From: Alloboseaceae bacterium BT-24-1
GTDB lineage: Bacteria; Pseudomonadota; Alphaproteobacteria; Rhizobiales; Beijerinckiaceae
Length of the DNA stretch: 64,000 bases
Direction: 5' to 3'
Assembly: GCA_025846845.1 (NCBI GenBank)
Contig: JAOYTL010000001.1
Span: 1-64,000 of the forward strand
Under the pieces are notes generated by a model that was not told the DNA's origin, did no database searches, and was given only the letters and a program-made list of their open reading frames with translations. The position numbers and the translations under genes are program-made. Below, one piece after another: positions 19,982 to 29,118 of the stretch (its first letter is position 1; every line of letters starts with the position of its first letter).

Positions 19982-20144
19982 GGGGCCGGCTCCTCAGTCA
20001 GACTTGCGGAGCATAAGAGACGGCCGGGCCGTCAATGCAAGTCAGCAGCTAGTCAGGGAAGAGGAAGACGGCGTCACTCGTCGGAGACAGGTTGCGCCGG
20101 GGCCTCCGGCTGTTGCATTCTGAGGTGCTGGCCAGGAGAACCAT

Positions 20145-20945
20145 ATGCCCAGCACACTTCCCCATGCTCACGCGGAATTTCTAGAACGCGCTCGTAACGC
20201 GACCGCCCGCGATGAAAGATTCAGCGCCCTTCTGATTGGCGGTTCGTACATTCACGGAGGCCTCGACGAGCATTCTGACCTAGATTTCGTAGTCGTGGTC
20301 GAAGACGACAGATATGCAGACGTCATGGCGTCACGCATGACCTTTGCTGATACTTTAGCTGATCTCGTCAGCGCCTTCACTGGCGAGCACGTTGGCGAGC
20401 CGCGACTACTGATCTGTCTCTACGGTTCACCACTTTTGCACGTCGATCTGAAGTTTGTCCTCGCTGCCGATCTCGACCATCAGATCGAACGGCGGGCGGT
20501 TCTGTTTGCCCGGGATCCGGCAGCGATAGAAAAGCGTATGCAGGCTGGCAGCGTTGAATGGCCGAACCTATCCTCCGAATGGTTCGAGACCCGTGCGTGG
20601 ATCTGGCTGCACTACGCGGCCACCAAGCTTGCACGTGGCGAATTCTACGAAGCTATCGGCATGCTCGCCTTCTTCCGAGAGCAGGTCCTCGGCCCGCTAA
20701 TTTTCCGCCGCTTCGGCAAGAACCAGCGGGGCGTAAGACGTTTGGAAGCCCTCGGTTTGGACGAGGAAGGAAAGCTGGTGGCTACCATCGCCTGTCACGA
20801 CGCCTCATCGATCAGGAATGCCATCAAAGCATCCATCGATCTCTATCTCGACTTGCGCGCTGATGATCCGCTGCTGAGGCCGACAAGAAGGATGCCAGGA
20901 CTTCTTCGCGATTTTATCGATCATGCGGTGCTACCAGTCCGCTGA
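20145..20945 (+). CDS. Nucleotidyltransferase-fold protein
   Basis: The 266-residue protein carries the polymerase-beta nucleotidyltransferase motif GGSYIHGGLDEHSDLDF (residues about 28-44), with a third acidic residue probable in LHVDLKFV. A helical C-terminal domain follows. The layout resembles small aminoglycoside-adenylyltransferase-like proteins of unknown substrate. Base composition is somewhat more AT-rich than the neighbours, hinting at acquisition. It stands alone and is 21 kb from the ubiquitin-like operon, so I do not treat it as that system's signal-synthesising enzyme. Confidence 0.75.
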   Translation: MPSTLPHAHAEFLERARNATARDERFSALLIGGSYIHGGLDEHSDLDFVVVVEDDRYADVMASRMTFADTLADLVSAFTGEHVGEPRLLICLYGSPLLHVDLKFVLAADLDHQIERRAVLFARDPAAIEKRMQAGSVEWPNLSSEWFETRAWIWLHYAATKLARGEFYEAIGMLAFFREQVLGPLIFRRFGKNQRGVRRLEALGLDEEGKLVATIACHDASSIRNAIKASIDLYLDLRADDPLLRPTRRMPGLLRDFIDHAVLPVR

Positions 20946-21037
20946 GCCTTGTGGCGGACATGATGATGGGCCGCATCTCAGCCCTTCACCCTTCGCAAAC
21001 ACATGCCGCACCCGACGCCTTGCTTTCGGCCGCCGAG

Positions 21038-21067
21038 CAAAAAAAGGCCTCCCTATGAGGGAGGCCT
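21038..21067 (-). terminator. Intrinsic terminator of the BA14K-type gene
   Basis: AGGCCTCCC and GGGAGGCCT form a 9-bp perfect stem with a 5-nt loop. Read on the minus strand, it is followed by a run of seven T, about 30 nt after the stop of the gene at 21095-21550. Confidence 0.85.
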
Positions 21068-21094
21068 CGATGCGATCTTGAATCGGCGCCGATC

Positions 21095-21550
21095 TTACGG
21101 GCAGGCGCGGACAACGCCGCCCGAGGCGATATAGGTGCCGGTCTCGGGATCGTAGGTGCGGAAGCGGCGCGAGCAATAGGCGATCGCGTCGCCATCCGGA
21201 GCGGCGTAGACGGGCGCAGGGGCGACATAGACGGGCGGCGGCGGCGCCGCATAGACCGGTCCGGGCGCGAGCAGGGCGCCAGCGGCGAGAGCGCCGAGCG
21301 CACCGGCGGCGATGCCGGCGCCGACGGCCGCGCCGCGATTATAGCGATAGCCCCGGCCATAATAGCCATAGCGCGGGCCGTAGCCGTAACCCCGCCCGTA
21401 ATAGCGGCGGTACTGCACCTGCTCGACGAGATTGGTCGTGCCGGCGGTGGCAACCGCCGCCGCAGCAGGGGCAAGCGGTGCGGCGGCCGCTGGCGTCGCA
21501 AGGGCGAAACCGCCTGCAAGCGCGGCGGCGATCATCGTCGTCCTGATCAT
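21095..21550 (-). CDS. BA14K-family exported protein
   Basis: The 151-residue protein has a signal peptide, then an arginine/tyrosine/glycine-rich region (QYRRYYGRGYGYGPRYGYY), a hydrophobic segment and a Pro/Ala/Val repeat. It ends in the BA14K signature YCSRRFRTYDPETGTYI...CP. BA14K proteins are small immunoreactive or lectin-like envelope proteins of Hyphomicrobiales. The ATG at 21550 has an AAGGAG site; in-frame sequence upstream is not conserved-looking. A strong terminator follows. Confidence 0.88.
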   Translation of the reverse strand: MIRTTMIAAALAGGFALATPAAAAPLAPAAAAVATAGTTNLVEQVQYRRYYGRGYGYGPRYGYYGRGYRYNRGAAVGAGIAAGALGALAAGALLAPGPVYAAPPPPVYVAPAPVYAAPDGDAIAYCSRRFRTYDPETGTYIASGGVVRACP

Positions 21551-21763
21551 CTCGAACTCCTTTTCCCTCCCGGATCGGAGGATTTGCCGGGCGCGCTTAC
21601 CGATAACGCCCGAAGCTGTGACCTCAGCCTCGGAAGTAGACGCAAAACACGGCGAAATTTCAACAAATTCCTCGGGCAGGAGGCGCGATCCGGGTTGCAT
21701 GACGCCGTTTTCGGCCCCATCTGGCTAACCCTTGACGCACGCATCAACCCGACTGGGAGCCCT

Positions 21764-22333
21764 ATGGCCGCCGCCGATCCATCCGACCTTTCCGCCAACG
21801 CGCCGCTGAAGCCGCTGCCGATGGTGATCTTCGCCTCGCGCTGGCTGCAGGTGCCGCTCTATCTCGGCCTGATCGTGGCGCAGTGCGTCTACGTCTTCCT
21901 GTTCCTCAAGGAGCTCTGGCACCTCGTCACCCACGCCTTCAATTTCAGCGAGCAGCAGATCATGCTGGTCGTGCTCGGCCTGATCGACGTGGTGATGATC
22001 TCGAACCTGCTGATCATGGTGATCGTCGGCGGCTACGAGACCTTCGTCTCGCGCCTTCGATTGCAGAACCATCCCGACCAGCCGGAATGGCTCAGCCACG
22101 TCAACGCCTCGGTCCTCAAGATCAAGCTCGCCATGGCGATCATCGGCATCTCCTCGATCCACCTGCTGCGCACCTTCATCGAGGCCGGCAATATCGGCGG
22201 GCCGACGGCGACGAACTACACGACGACGGGCGTGCTGCTGCAGACGCTGATCCACACGATCTTCATCGTCTCGGCGCTCGGCATCGCCTGGGTCGACAAG
22301 ATGACCGTCGGCGGCACCAGCAAGGGGCATTGA
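21764..22333 (+). CDS. YqhA/UPF0114 (TIGR00645) family membrane protein
   Basis: The 189-residue protein has four membrane helices and family motifs ASRWLQVPLYLGLIVAQ, DVVMISNLLIMVIVGGYE and KLAMAIIGISSIHLLRTF. The ATG at 21764 follows TGGGAG. Function of this widespread family is unknown. It is divergent from the BA14K gene over 213 nt and is followed by palindromic repeats. Confidence 0.92.
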   Translation: MAAADPSDLSANAPLKPLPMVIFASRWLQVPLYLGLIVAQCVYVFLFLKELWHLVTHAFNFSEQQIMLVVLGLIDVVMISNLLIMVIVGGYETFVSRLRLQNHPDQPEWLSHVNASVLKIKLAMAIIGISSIHLLRTFIEAGNIGGPTATNYTTTGVLLQTLIHTIFIVSALGIAWVDKMTVGGTSKGH

Positions 22334-22350
22334 GGGCATTCAAAGCGCGT

Positions 22351-22454
22351 CATGCTCGGGCTCGACCCGAGCATCTCGGGCCGGATGAGGCTCCAATCCA
22401 GCCCTTCTCGTCCTGAGATTCTCGGGTCTGCGCTTCGCTCCGCCCGAGAATGAC
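22351..22454. repeat. Intergenic palindromic repeats
   Basis: ATGCTCGGG-CTCGA-CCCGAGCAT (22352-22374) is a perfect 9-bp inverted repeat. A second, looser palindrome runs from GAGATTCTCGGG to CCCGAGAATGAC. They fill the gap between two convergent genes and may act as bidirectional terminators. The family is typical of intergenic repeats in this order. Confidence 0.75.
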
Positions 22455-22463
22455 GTGAGCTAG

Positions 22464-23969
22464 CTAACCCCGCGCGCGCCGCGGCGGCAGGCCCTTGACC
22501 AGCGGCGAGGCGAGGCCGGGCGCGGTCTCGACGCCGAGCGTCGGCAAAGCCAGCGTGCGCTGGCCGCGGAAGTCGACATGGCAGACGAGCAGGCCGCGCT
22601 CCTCGATATAGCCGATCAACCGGCGCGCCCGGCTCGGCGAATGGCTGCCATAGGCCTCAGCCAATTCGGCGTCGGACGGGCAGGGCGCTCCCTCGATCGC
22701 GCTGCGGGCGATGAACAGGAAGAGCCCGTGCAGGTCTTCCGGCAGGGTCTCGGCCGCCGTCAGCGCCTTCTCCCATGCCTCCGACGACAACACCGCTTCG
22801 CTCGCCCCGGCGCGGGCGACGGCGAGGCGCTTGCGGAAGGCGTCCAGCCCGGTCTCCGGGCCGCTGACGCGGCGCATCCGGCAGCGCACGGTGAAATCCT
22901 GATAGAGCACGGCGACCGGCCGGTCGCGCGCCTCGGGGTCGTCGAGCAGCTCGTTCAGGATCTCGACCAGCGCCGCGGCACGCTCGGCCGGGTCCATCTC
23001 GATCTCGGGCTCGGGCGGCGGCACCGGCTGGTGCGTCTCGATCCGGCGGATGATCTCGGGCGCCACCGCCGGACGCGGGCGCGGCTGCTTCGGCCAGGGC
23101 GCGGGTGCGACCTCGCCGTCGCCGGCGGTGAAGATCAGCTTGCTGGCATCTTCCGGCGCCTGGTCGGGCAAAGGTAAAAGGCCCGGTGCACCGCCGCGAT
23201 CGACCGAGGCGACCGGGCCGATCCTGACCGGCAGCGGCTTCTTGGAGAGGGCCGGCCCGAGCGCGACGAACTGGCCGCGTTCGAGGTCGCGGAACATCTC
23301 CGCCTGGCGCCGGTCCATGCCGAGCAGATCGGCGGCGCGCTGCATGTCGATGTCGAGGAAGGTGCGGCCCATCAGGAAGTTGGAGGCTTCCGCCGCGACG
23401 TTCTTGGCGAGCTTGGCGAGGCGCTGCGTCGCGATCACGCCGGCGAGCCCGCGCTTGCGGCCGCGGCACATCAGGTTCGTCATTGCGCCGAGCGACTGGC
23501 GCCGCGCCTCGTCCGAGGCCTCGCCCGCCATGACCGGCGCGAAGAGCTGGGCTTCGTCGACCACGACCAGCATCGGGTACCAGTGAGTGCGGTCGACCTC
23601 GAACAGCCCGCCGAGGAAGGCGGCGGTGGCGCGCAACTGCTCGTCGGCGTCGAGCTCTTCGAGATTGAGCACCACCGAGACGCGGTGCTGGCGCACGCGC
23701 AGCGCGATCTTCTGCAGTTCGACCGGGCTCGCGGTGCCGTCGACCACGACATGGCCGAACTGGTCGGCGAGCGAGACGAAGTCGCCCTCGGGGTCGATGA
23801 TGGCTTGCTGGACCAGCGGTGCGCTCTGCTCCAGCAGCCGGCGCAGCAGATGCGACTTGCCCGAGCCGGAATTGCCCTGCACCAGCAGCCGCGTCGCCAG
23901 CAGTTCGGCGAGGTCGAGCTCGGCGGGCTCGCCGCCACGCGTCGACCCCATATCGATGCCAGTCTTCAT
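22464..23969 (-). CDS. HerA-like (DUF87) ATPase
   Basis: The 501-residue protein has a P-loop GNSGSGKS (residues 32-39), Walker B MLVVVDEAQLF (Asp138, Glu139), an arginine-rich CRGRKRGLAGVIATQR sensor region and a C-terminal helical extension with a winged-helix-like end. This fits HerA/FtsK-type DNA translocases of the DUF87 group. Typical HerA works with a NurA nuclease, but no nurA is next to it. The N-terminal HAS barrel is also very short. A role in DNA processing is inferred. Confidence 0.8.
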   Translation of the reverse strand: MKTGIDMGSTRGGEPAELDLAELLATRLLVQGNSGSGKSHLLRRLLEQSAPLVQQAIIDPEGDFVSLADQFGHVVVDGTASPVELQKIALRVRQHRVSVVLNLEELDADEQLRATAAFLGGLFEVDRTHWYPMLVVVDEAQLFAPVMAGEASDEARRQSLGAMTNLMCRGRKRGLAGVIATQRLAKLAKNVAAEASNFLMGRTFLDIDMQRAADLLGMDRRQAEMFRDLERGQFVALGPALSKKPLPVRIGPVASVDRGGAPGLLPLPDQAPEDASKLIFTAGDGEVAPAPWPKQPRPRPAVAPEIIRRIETHQPVPPPEPEIEMDPAERAAALVEILNELLDDPEARDRPVAVLYQDFTVRCRMRRVSGPETGLDAFRKRLAVARAGASEAVLSSEAWEKALTAAETLPEDLHGLFLFIARSAIEGAPCPSDAELAEAYGSHSPSRARRLIGYIEERGLLVCHVDFRGQRTLALPTLGVETAPGLASPLVKGLPPRRARG

Positions 23970-24115
23970 GCCTGCCAGCGTGTCGCCTTCAGTCCGCGCT
24001 CACTCGACCCGGAGCAGGGCGAGCGAGCGGGGTGGTCTAGCATGCGGGCGCGAGCGCGCAGGTGCTGCCGGTTGCCGCATCCACAGCAAATGCGCGGCGG
24101 CTCCGACAGCTCACG

Positions 24116-24487
24116 TCAGGGGCGGCGACGCAGGATCATGCCGCCATGATGCAGCGTATCGGCATCGACGAAGGTGCCGTCGGCGGTGAAGCCGGTGTCG
24201 TCCCAGTACTCGATATAATTGCCGGTGACCTTGTAGCGGCCGCGATAGGCGCTCTCGCGATTGCCACGTGCCTCATCATAGCGGTCGTTCGGCAGGAGGT
24301 TGTGGCGGACATGGTTGTCGGCCGTGACCCACATGCCGACATAGGGGTAGGTCTGCGGGCTTTGGGCCGCGGCGGTCTGGGTAAGGTTCATGCGGGCGGA
24401 TCCTTCCGGTCCATTCTGGATGGTGGTGGTGGCGAGGCCAGCGCCGGCGGCGAGCAGCAGCAGGGCGTTCACGAGCAAGGGAGTCAT
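24116..24487 (-). CDS. Atu4866-domain protein
   Basis: The 123-residue protein has a hydrophobic N-terminus (signal or anchor) and then the Atu4866 domain: YPYVGMWVTADNHVRHNLLPN, YDEARGNRESAYRGRY, YWDDTGFTADGTF and HHGGMIL. The fold is a small beta barrel of unknown function. It is the third gene of a run SDR, CMD, Atu4866 on the minus strand that is often found together beside a LysR gene. The ATG has a GAGGGGA site. Confidence 0.85.
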   Translation of the reverse strand: MTPLLVNALLLLAAGAGLATTTIQNGPEGSARMNLTQTAAAQSPQTYPYVGMWVTADNHVRHNLLPNDRYDEARGNRESAYRGRYKVTGNYIEYWDDTGFTADGTFVDADTLHHGGMILRRRP

Positions 24488-24498
24488 GATCGTTCCCC

Positions 24499-24960
24499 TC
24501 ACTGCTTGCGCCGCTCGGCGAAGAGTTCCGACAGCGTCTGGGAGGCCGCGATCGCCCGCGAGATGCCGGCCGGCACGGTGATCAGGTAGACGATCTCCTT
24601 GAGCTCTCCCTCGGACACGCCGATGTTGAGGGCGTAGCCGGCATGGACCTTCATGAAGGTAGTCTGGCCGGTCGCCGCGAAGGCCGCCACCGCGGCGAGC
24701 TGGCGCGTCCGACTGTCGAGGCCGGTTCGCGACCAGACATCGCCGAGCGCATAGGTCTCCGTCGCCTCGGCGAGGAAGGGGAATTCCTGCCGCATGCGCT
24801 CCAGCGCCGGCTGCGGCACGCCATTGTTCAGGCCGCGGACGACGGCCTCGCCGCGCTTGCGGCGCTCCTCGCTCGATTCGGCGATTGCAGGTGCCGGCAT
24901 CACCGCGATGGCGAAGGCCGCGGCTGCTGCGCGCAGCGGGGACTGCTTGGACATTGTCAT
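24499..24960 (-). CDS. Carboxymuconolactone decarboxylase (CMD) family protein, exported
   Basis: This 153-residue protein has a signal peptide (to about residue 28, AIAES) followed by the CMD helical domain (TRQLAAVAAFAATGQTTFMKVHAGYALNIGVSEGELKEIVYL). The usual CMD histidine is present, but no AhpD-type CxxC pair is seen. It is unusual to be exported. It lies between the SDR and Atu4866 genes with short gaps, implying one operon. Catalytic role unknown. Confidence 0.84.
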   Translation of the reverse strand: MTMSKQSPLRAAAAAFAIAVMPAPAIAESSEERRKRGEAVVRGLNNGVPQPALERMRQEFPFLAEATETYALGDVWSRTGLDSRTRQLAAVAAFAATGQTTFMKVHAGYALNIGVSEGELKEIVYLITVPAGISRAIAASQTLSELFAERRKQ

Positions 24961-24971
24961 GATGTTCCTCC

Positions 24972-25697
24972 TCAGCGGGTGGCGGTGGGGCGGATGACGA
25001 TCTCGTTGATGTCGACATCATCCGGTTGCTCGATCGCGAACCGCACGGCCCGGCCGATGGCGTCGGGCTTGAGCGCGATGGCGCGATAGCTCCGCATCAA
25101 TTCGGCCGCGGCCGGATCGGTGATCGTGCCGGCGAGTTCGCTCTCGACCACGCCGGGATGGATGCAGGTGACGCGCAGCTCGGCGTGTTCCTGTCGCAAA
25201 CCGTCGGAGATCGCGCGCACGGCGTATTTCGTCGCGCAGTAGACGGCGGCCGTCGGCGACACCGCGAGCGCGCCGATGGAGGCGATGTTGATGATATGGC
25301 CGGAGCCGCGTGCCAGCATCTGCGGCAGCACCGCGGCGATGCCGTAGAGCACGCCCTTGATGTTGACGTCGACCATCTGGTCCCACTCGTTGACCTTGAG
25401 TGAGGCCATCAGCGAGAGCGGCATGATGCCGGCATTGTTGACGATGACGTCGACGCGGCCGAAGGCGTCGCGCGCCGCCTCGGCAAAGGCGGCGACATTG
25501 GCGCGATCGGTGACGTCGAGCCGGTGGGTACGGACCTCGCCGCCCTTCGCCGCGATCTCTTCGGCGAGCGCATCGAGACGGTCGGTGCGGCGTGCGCCGA
25601 GCATCAGTTTCGCTCCGGCGGCCGCGAGTTCGCGGGCGATGCCGGCGCCGATCCCGCTGGAGGCGCCGGTGATGAGGACGACCTTGTCGAGAGGCAT
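24972..25697 (-). CDS. Short-chain dehydrogenase/reductase (SDR)
   Basis: The 241-residue classical SDR has the cofactor motif TGASSGIG (residues about 11-18), NNAG near 86, catalytic Ser in NIASIGALAVS, and YCATKYA with the YxxxK pair. An arginine-containing loop after beta-2 (GARRTDRLDAL) suggests NADP(H) preference. The ATG at 25697 is the normal family start. It heads the SDR-CMD-Atu4866 run and is divergent from the LysR gene, its likely regulator. Confidence 0.92.
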   Translation of the reverse strand: MPLDKVVLITGASSGIGAGIARELAAAGAKLMLGARRTDRLDALAEEIAAKGGEVRTHRLDVTDRANVAAFAEAARDAFGRVDVIVNNAGIMPLSLMASLKVNEWDQMVDVNIKGVLYGIAAVLPQMLARGSGHIINIASIGALAVSPTAAVYCATKYAVRAISDGLRQEHAELRVTCIHPGVVESELAGTITDPAAAELMRSYRAIALKPDAIGRAVRFAIEQPDDVDINEIVIRPTATR

Positions 25698-25816
25698 GTC
25701 GATCTCCGTCTGGGTTTCCGTGGAACCGCGTCGTTGCGGTTGCCCGAAAGCTAGGACCAGGCCATTGTCGCGATAAGCCGCCCATTCCTTTCCAGCCTGG
25801 AGAGTTTTTCTAACCA

Positions 25817-26752
25817 ATGGAGATGGATCTCAACGCGCTCGCCGTGTTCGCGCTCGTTGCCGAGGAGCGGAGCTTTCGCAGCGCGGCCGACCGCGCCGGC
25901 GTCACGCGCTCGGCTGTGAGCCAGACGATCAAGAAACTGGAGGATCGGCTCGGCATCGCCCTCGTGCAGCGCACCACGCGCAGCGTCAGCCTGACCGAGG
26001 CGGGCGAGCGGCTTCTCGCCGATCTCGGCCCCGCGCTGTCGGACCTGCGCACTGCCGTCGAGGCGACGCGTGATCTGCGCGCCGGTGCGCGCGGGCGCTT
26101 GCGTCTCGCGGTGTCGTCGATCGCCGAGCGCTTCATGTCCGGGCCGTTCCTCGCCGGCTTCGCTGCGGCCAACCCGGAGGTCGAGCTCGACATCACCGTG
26201 ACTGACGAGGAGTTCGACATCGTCGCCGCCGGTTACGATGCCGGAGTCAGGCTGGGCGAGGTCATCGAGCAGGACATGATCGCGATCGTGATCGGCGGCG
26301 AGGAGCGCCAGCTAGCCGTCTGTGCGCCGAGCTATCGCCAGCGCTTCGGTGTGCCGGCCCATCCCCGGGAGCTGGCGGCGCATCGCTGCATCGGCTGGCG
26401 GCCGGGGCCGAAGCTGCCACCCTATCGCTGGGAGTTCGCCGAGGATGGTAAGGAATTCAGCGTCGCCGTCGCGCCGGAGATCACCACCAGCGACATGGCG
26501 CTGATGATCAAGCTCGCGGTGGCGGGCGCCGGTATCACCTTCGGTATGGAGGAGAGCTTCCGTCCGGCGATCGCGCGCGGCGAGCTGGAGCCGCTGCTGC
26601 AGGAGTTCTGCCCGTATTTCGCGGGCTTCTATCTCTATTATCCGAGCCGGCGCGCCGCCGCGCCGAAGCTGCGCGCCCTCGTCGACCATCTGCGCAGCTT
26701 CAATTGGAATCGGCATGAGGCGACGGCGCGGGCGGCATCGGCTATGCTCTGA
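25817..26752 (+). CDS. LysR-family transcriptional regulator
   Basis: The 311-residue protein has the LysR helix-turn-helix (LNALAVFALVAEERSFRSAADRAGVTRSAVSQTIKKLE) and a substrate-binding domain of the DsdC/CrgA-like group (LRLAVSSIAERFMSGP...GYDAGVRLGE). It starts 119 nt from the divergent SDR gene, so control of that run is likely. Such SDR-linked LysR proteins often answer to oxidative or electrophile stress, though the ligand is unknown. Confidence 0.92.
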   Translation: MEMDLNALAVFALVAEERSFRSAADRAGVTRSAVSQTIKKLEDRLGIALVQRTTRSVSLTEAGERLLADLGPALSDLRTAVEATRDLRAGARGRLRLAVSSIAERFMSGPFLAGFAAANPEVELDITVTDEEFDIVAAGYDAGVRLGEVIEQDMIAIVIGGEERQLAVCAPSYRQRFGVPAHPRELAAHRCIGWRPGPKLPPYRWEFAEDGKEFSVAVAPEITTSDMALMIKLAVAGAGITFGMEESFRPAIARGELEPLLQEFCPYFAGFYLYYPSRRAAAPKLRALVDHLRSFNWNRHEATARAASAML

Positions 26753-26888
26753 TTCTGGCGCTGCCCGCGCCTCCTCCCTCCAACCGGGAAGCACGTTGCC
26801 GTGCAGGGTGTCTCACCGTCGAACCGACTGTTCGAGCGCTGCGCATAAGGAGGGATTGCGGACACAGCTCGCATCAGGAGGTCCATCG

Positions 26889-27602
26889 ATGAAGCTTTCC
26901 GCACCCGTCTATCGCCTGAAGCGCAAGGCCAAGGAATTGGCGCGCAAGGACGACATCCCGCTCCATCTCGCGCTCGACCGCGTCGCCATTGGCGAAGGTT
27001 TCGGCGCCTGGAGCCTGCTCGCGGCCAAATCTACCGGTTCACTTTCGGCCGATGAGCTGTTCGCCCGCCTGGTGCCCGGAGATTTGCTGCTGATCGGCGC
27101 GCGGCCGGGGCACGGCAAGACGCTGCTCAGCCTCAGGCTCGCCATGGAGGCGATGAAGGCCGGCCGCCGGGCGGTGTTCTTCACATTGGAGTACACGGCC
27201 AAGGACGTGCTGAGCCGCTTTCGGGCGCTCGGCGCCGATCCGGCGCAATTCGAAGCGCTGTTCGGCTTCGACGATTCGGACGCGATCAGCGCCGATCACA
27301 TCATGCGCTCGCTGGCCGAGGCGCCACGGGGCACGCTGGCAATCATCGACTATCTGCAACTGCTCGACCAGAAGCGCGGCAATCCCGAGCTGATGGTCCA
27401 GATCCGGGCGCTCAAGGCCTTCGCGCAGGCGAGGGGCGTGATCCTGGCCTTCATCTCGCAGATCGATCGCTCCTACGATCCGGCGGTGAAGCCCTGCCCG
27501 GATCTTCGCGACATCCGCATGCCGAACCCGCTGGATCTCTCGCTGTTCAGCAAGACCTGCTTCCTGAACGAGGGCGAGGTGCGCTTCCAGGCGGCGAACT
27601 AG
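26889..27602 (+). CDS. Stand-alone DnaB-type RecA-fold ATPase domain protein
   Basis: The 237-residue protein consists mainly of a RecA-like domain close to the C-terminal half of replicative helicase DnaB: Walker A GARPGHGKT (residues 70-78), EYTAKDVLSRFRALG, Walker B LAIIDYLQLLD and a late SQIDRS sensor. The N-terminal primase-binding domain of DnaB is replaced by about 60 residues. It is therefore not the replicative helicase. The ATG has a strong AGGAGG site. Role unknown; helicase-loader or regulatory functions are possible. Confidence 0.82.
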   Translation: MKLSAPVYRLKRKAKELARKDDIPLHLALDRVAIGEGFGAWSLLAAKSTGSLSADELFARLVPGDLLLIGARPGHGKTLLSLRLAMEAMKAGRRAVFFTLEYTAKDVLSRFRALGADPAQFEALFGFDDSDAISADHIMRSLAEAPRGTLAIIDYLQLLDQKRGNPELMVQIRALKAFAQARGVILAFISQIDRSYDPAVKPCPDLRDIRMPNPLDLSLFSKTCFLNEGEVRFQAAN

Positions 27603-27618
27603 CGGCTTAGAAACGCTC

Positions 27619-27659
27619 CGTCATTCCGGGCAAGCCGCGATAGCGGCACCGGAATGACG
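27619..27659. repeat. Palindromic intergenic repeat (CGTCATTCCGG type)
   Basis: CGTCATTCCGG and CCGGAATGACG form 11-bp perfect arms around a 19-nt loop between two convergent genes. It may serve as a bidirectional terminator. Confidence 0.8.
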
Positions 27660-27681
27660 GGGTGAATAATGGAAATCCGCC

Positions 27682-27963
27682 TCAGCGCGGGCAGCGGCTC
27701 GTCCGCTCGGCACGCTGGATGTCGGCGACGACGCGGCGCTGGGTCGCCGACAGCGGCACGTCCTCGACGTTGTCGTACTGGCAGCCGGCATTACCGAAGG
27801 CGCTGATGCCGCGCTGGGTGCGGAAGCAATAGCCCTGCGCCTTGTAGATCTCGTTGCGCTGGTACCAGAGGTCCTCGCAGCTCTGGGCCGCCGCAGGGGT
27901 CGCGGCCGCGAAGAGCGGCAGGGCGAGCCCGAGGGCGAGGGCAGGGATCAGCAGCTTCGACAT
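27682..27963 (-). CDS. YARHG-domain exported small protein
   Basis: The 93-residue protein has a signal peptide (ending AAAQ) and a YARHG-type domain: CEDLWYQRNEIYKAQGYCF, ISAFGNAGCQYDN and DVPLS, with four cysteines in the mature part. The fold is found in many small periplasmic proteins and its role is unknown. The ATG at 27963 gives the right signal peptide; the upstream in-frame extension is not protein-like. Confidence 0.87.
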   Translation of the reverse strand: MSKLLIPALALGLALPLFAAATPAAAQSCEDLWYQRNEIYKAQGYCFRTQRGISAFGNAGCQYDNVEDVPLSATQRRVVADIQRAERTSRCPR

Positions 27964-28335
27964 GACGGCCTCTTGCGGTTGTGCTTCATCTGTTGCCCTG
28001 CCTTGCGGGCGCGACAAGCCTTTTCGCGCTTTGCCATGGCAAGATCACGATCCTGTTGCAGGAACGCCGGGTCGCCCCGCTGGCAAAGCTGTGAATTGAC
28101 GCTGCCGCGCCGGCGGAGGACAAGAATCGCCAGGTCATGCCGCCCCTTCGTCTTCAACCCTCACGTTTCGCCAAGGATGACTGGACCATCGCCGATACGC
28201 TAGCGAGCCGGGCCTTGGCCAAATTGCCGCAGGGGTCGCCTGGGGCACTGCGCGCTCGCGGCATCGTCGCGTATGTTCCATCCGACAAACAACAACGATA
28301 GTGCGCGCGAATCGCGCCCTGAAAGGACCGTCGCT
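27964..28335. other. Intergenic region before dsbA-like gene
   Basis: About 370 nt without a convincing gene, repeat or RNA. It should hold divergent promoters for the YARHG gene and the thioredoxin-fold gene. Confidence 0.6.
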
Positions 28336-29118
28336 ATGATCTTCTCTTCGCTGCGCCGCCTGGCTCTCGCCGGCATCGCCGCTTGTGCGCTCGGTGCCGC
28401 TGCCGTGCCGGCGCAGGCCCAGGGGCTCTCGACCGAGCAACGCGCGGCCGTGGTCGAGCTGATCAAGGAGACGATTCTCAAGAATCCCGAGCTGATCCAG
28501 GAGGCGATGGTCGAGCTCGAGAAGCGCAACCAGGTCGCGCAGGTCGAGGCACAGCGCAATGCGCTCGCTGCCGAGAAGGCCAGCCTGACCGATCCGGCGA
28601 CCTCGGTGATCGCCGGCAACCCGCAGGGCGACGTCACCCTTGTCGAGTTCATGGATTACAATTGCGGCTTCTGCAAAAGGGCGATGGAAGACGTTCGCGT
28701 GCTTGCCAAGGACGATCCCAGGCTCAAGGTCGTGATCAAGGATTTCCCGATCCTCGGACCGGACTCGGTCGAGGCGAGCCGGGTCGCGATCGCGGTGAAG
28801 AACCAGCTCCAGGGCCAGAAGTACTGGGACTTCCATCTCAAGCTGATGGCGACCAAGGGCCGGATCAACGGCGCCAAGGCGCTGGAGATCGCCAAGGACG
28901 CCGGCGCCGACATCGAGCGCGTCAAGAAGGAGATGGATGCTCCGGCGACGCGCGCGGTGATCGAGCAGACGGTCGCGCTCGGCGACCGGCTCGGCCTCAC
29001 CGGCACCCCGGCCTTCATCATCGGCGACGAGGTGGTGTTCGGCGCGGTCGGCGCCCCGGCGCTGAAGCAGAAGATCGACGCCGTCCGCAAATGCGGCAAG
29101 ACGAACTGCAGCGGCTGA
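28336..29118 (+). CDS. DsbA/Com1-family thiol-disulfide oxidoreductase
   Basis: The 260-residue protein has a signal peptide (cleavage near AQAQ), a helical N-terminal stretch, then a DsbA-like thioredoxin domain. The active site is CGFC (Cys110 and Cys113) in FMDYNCGFCKRAMEDV, with the cis-proline loop in GTPAFIIGDEV. It likely introduces or isomerises disulfides in the periplasm. Two more cysteines near the end (KCGKTNCSG) could pair. It precedes accBC with a 281-nt gap. Confidence 0.9.
   Translation: MIFSSLRRLALAGIAACALGAAAVPAQAQGLSTEQRAAVVELIKETILKNPELIQEAMVELEKRNQVAQVEAQRNALAAEKASLTDPATSVIAGNPQGDVTLVEFMDYNCGFCKRAMEDVRVLAKDDPRLKVVIKDFPILGPDSVEASRVAIAVKNQLQGQKYWDFHLKLMATKGRINGAKALEIAKDAGADIERVKKEMDAPATRAVIEQTVALGDRLGLTGTPAFIIGDEVVFGAVGAPALKQKIDAVRKCGKTNCSG

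Noticed and set aside
20145..20945. Nucleotidyltransferase as the CD-NTase of a CBASS-type operon
   Set aside because: It is 21 kb from the E2-E1-JAB gene in core DNA, and its C-terminal half looks like a small adenylyltransferase. No other CD-NTase was seen, so I do not call CBASS.
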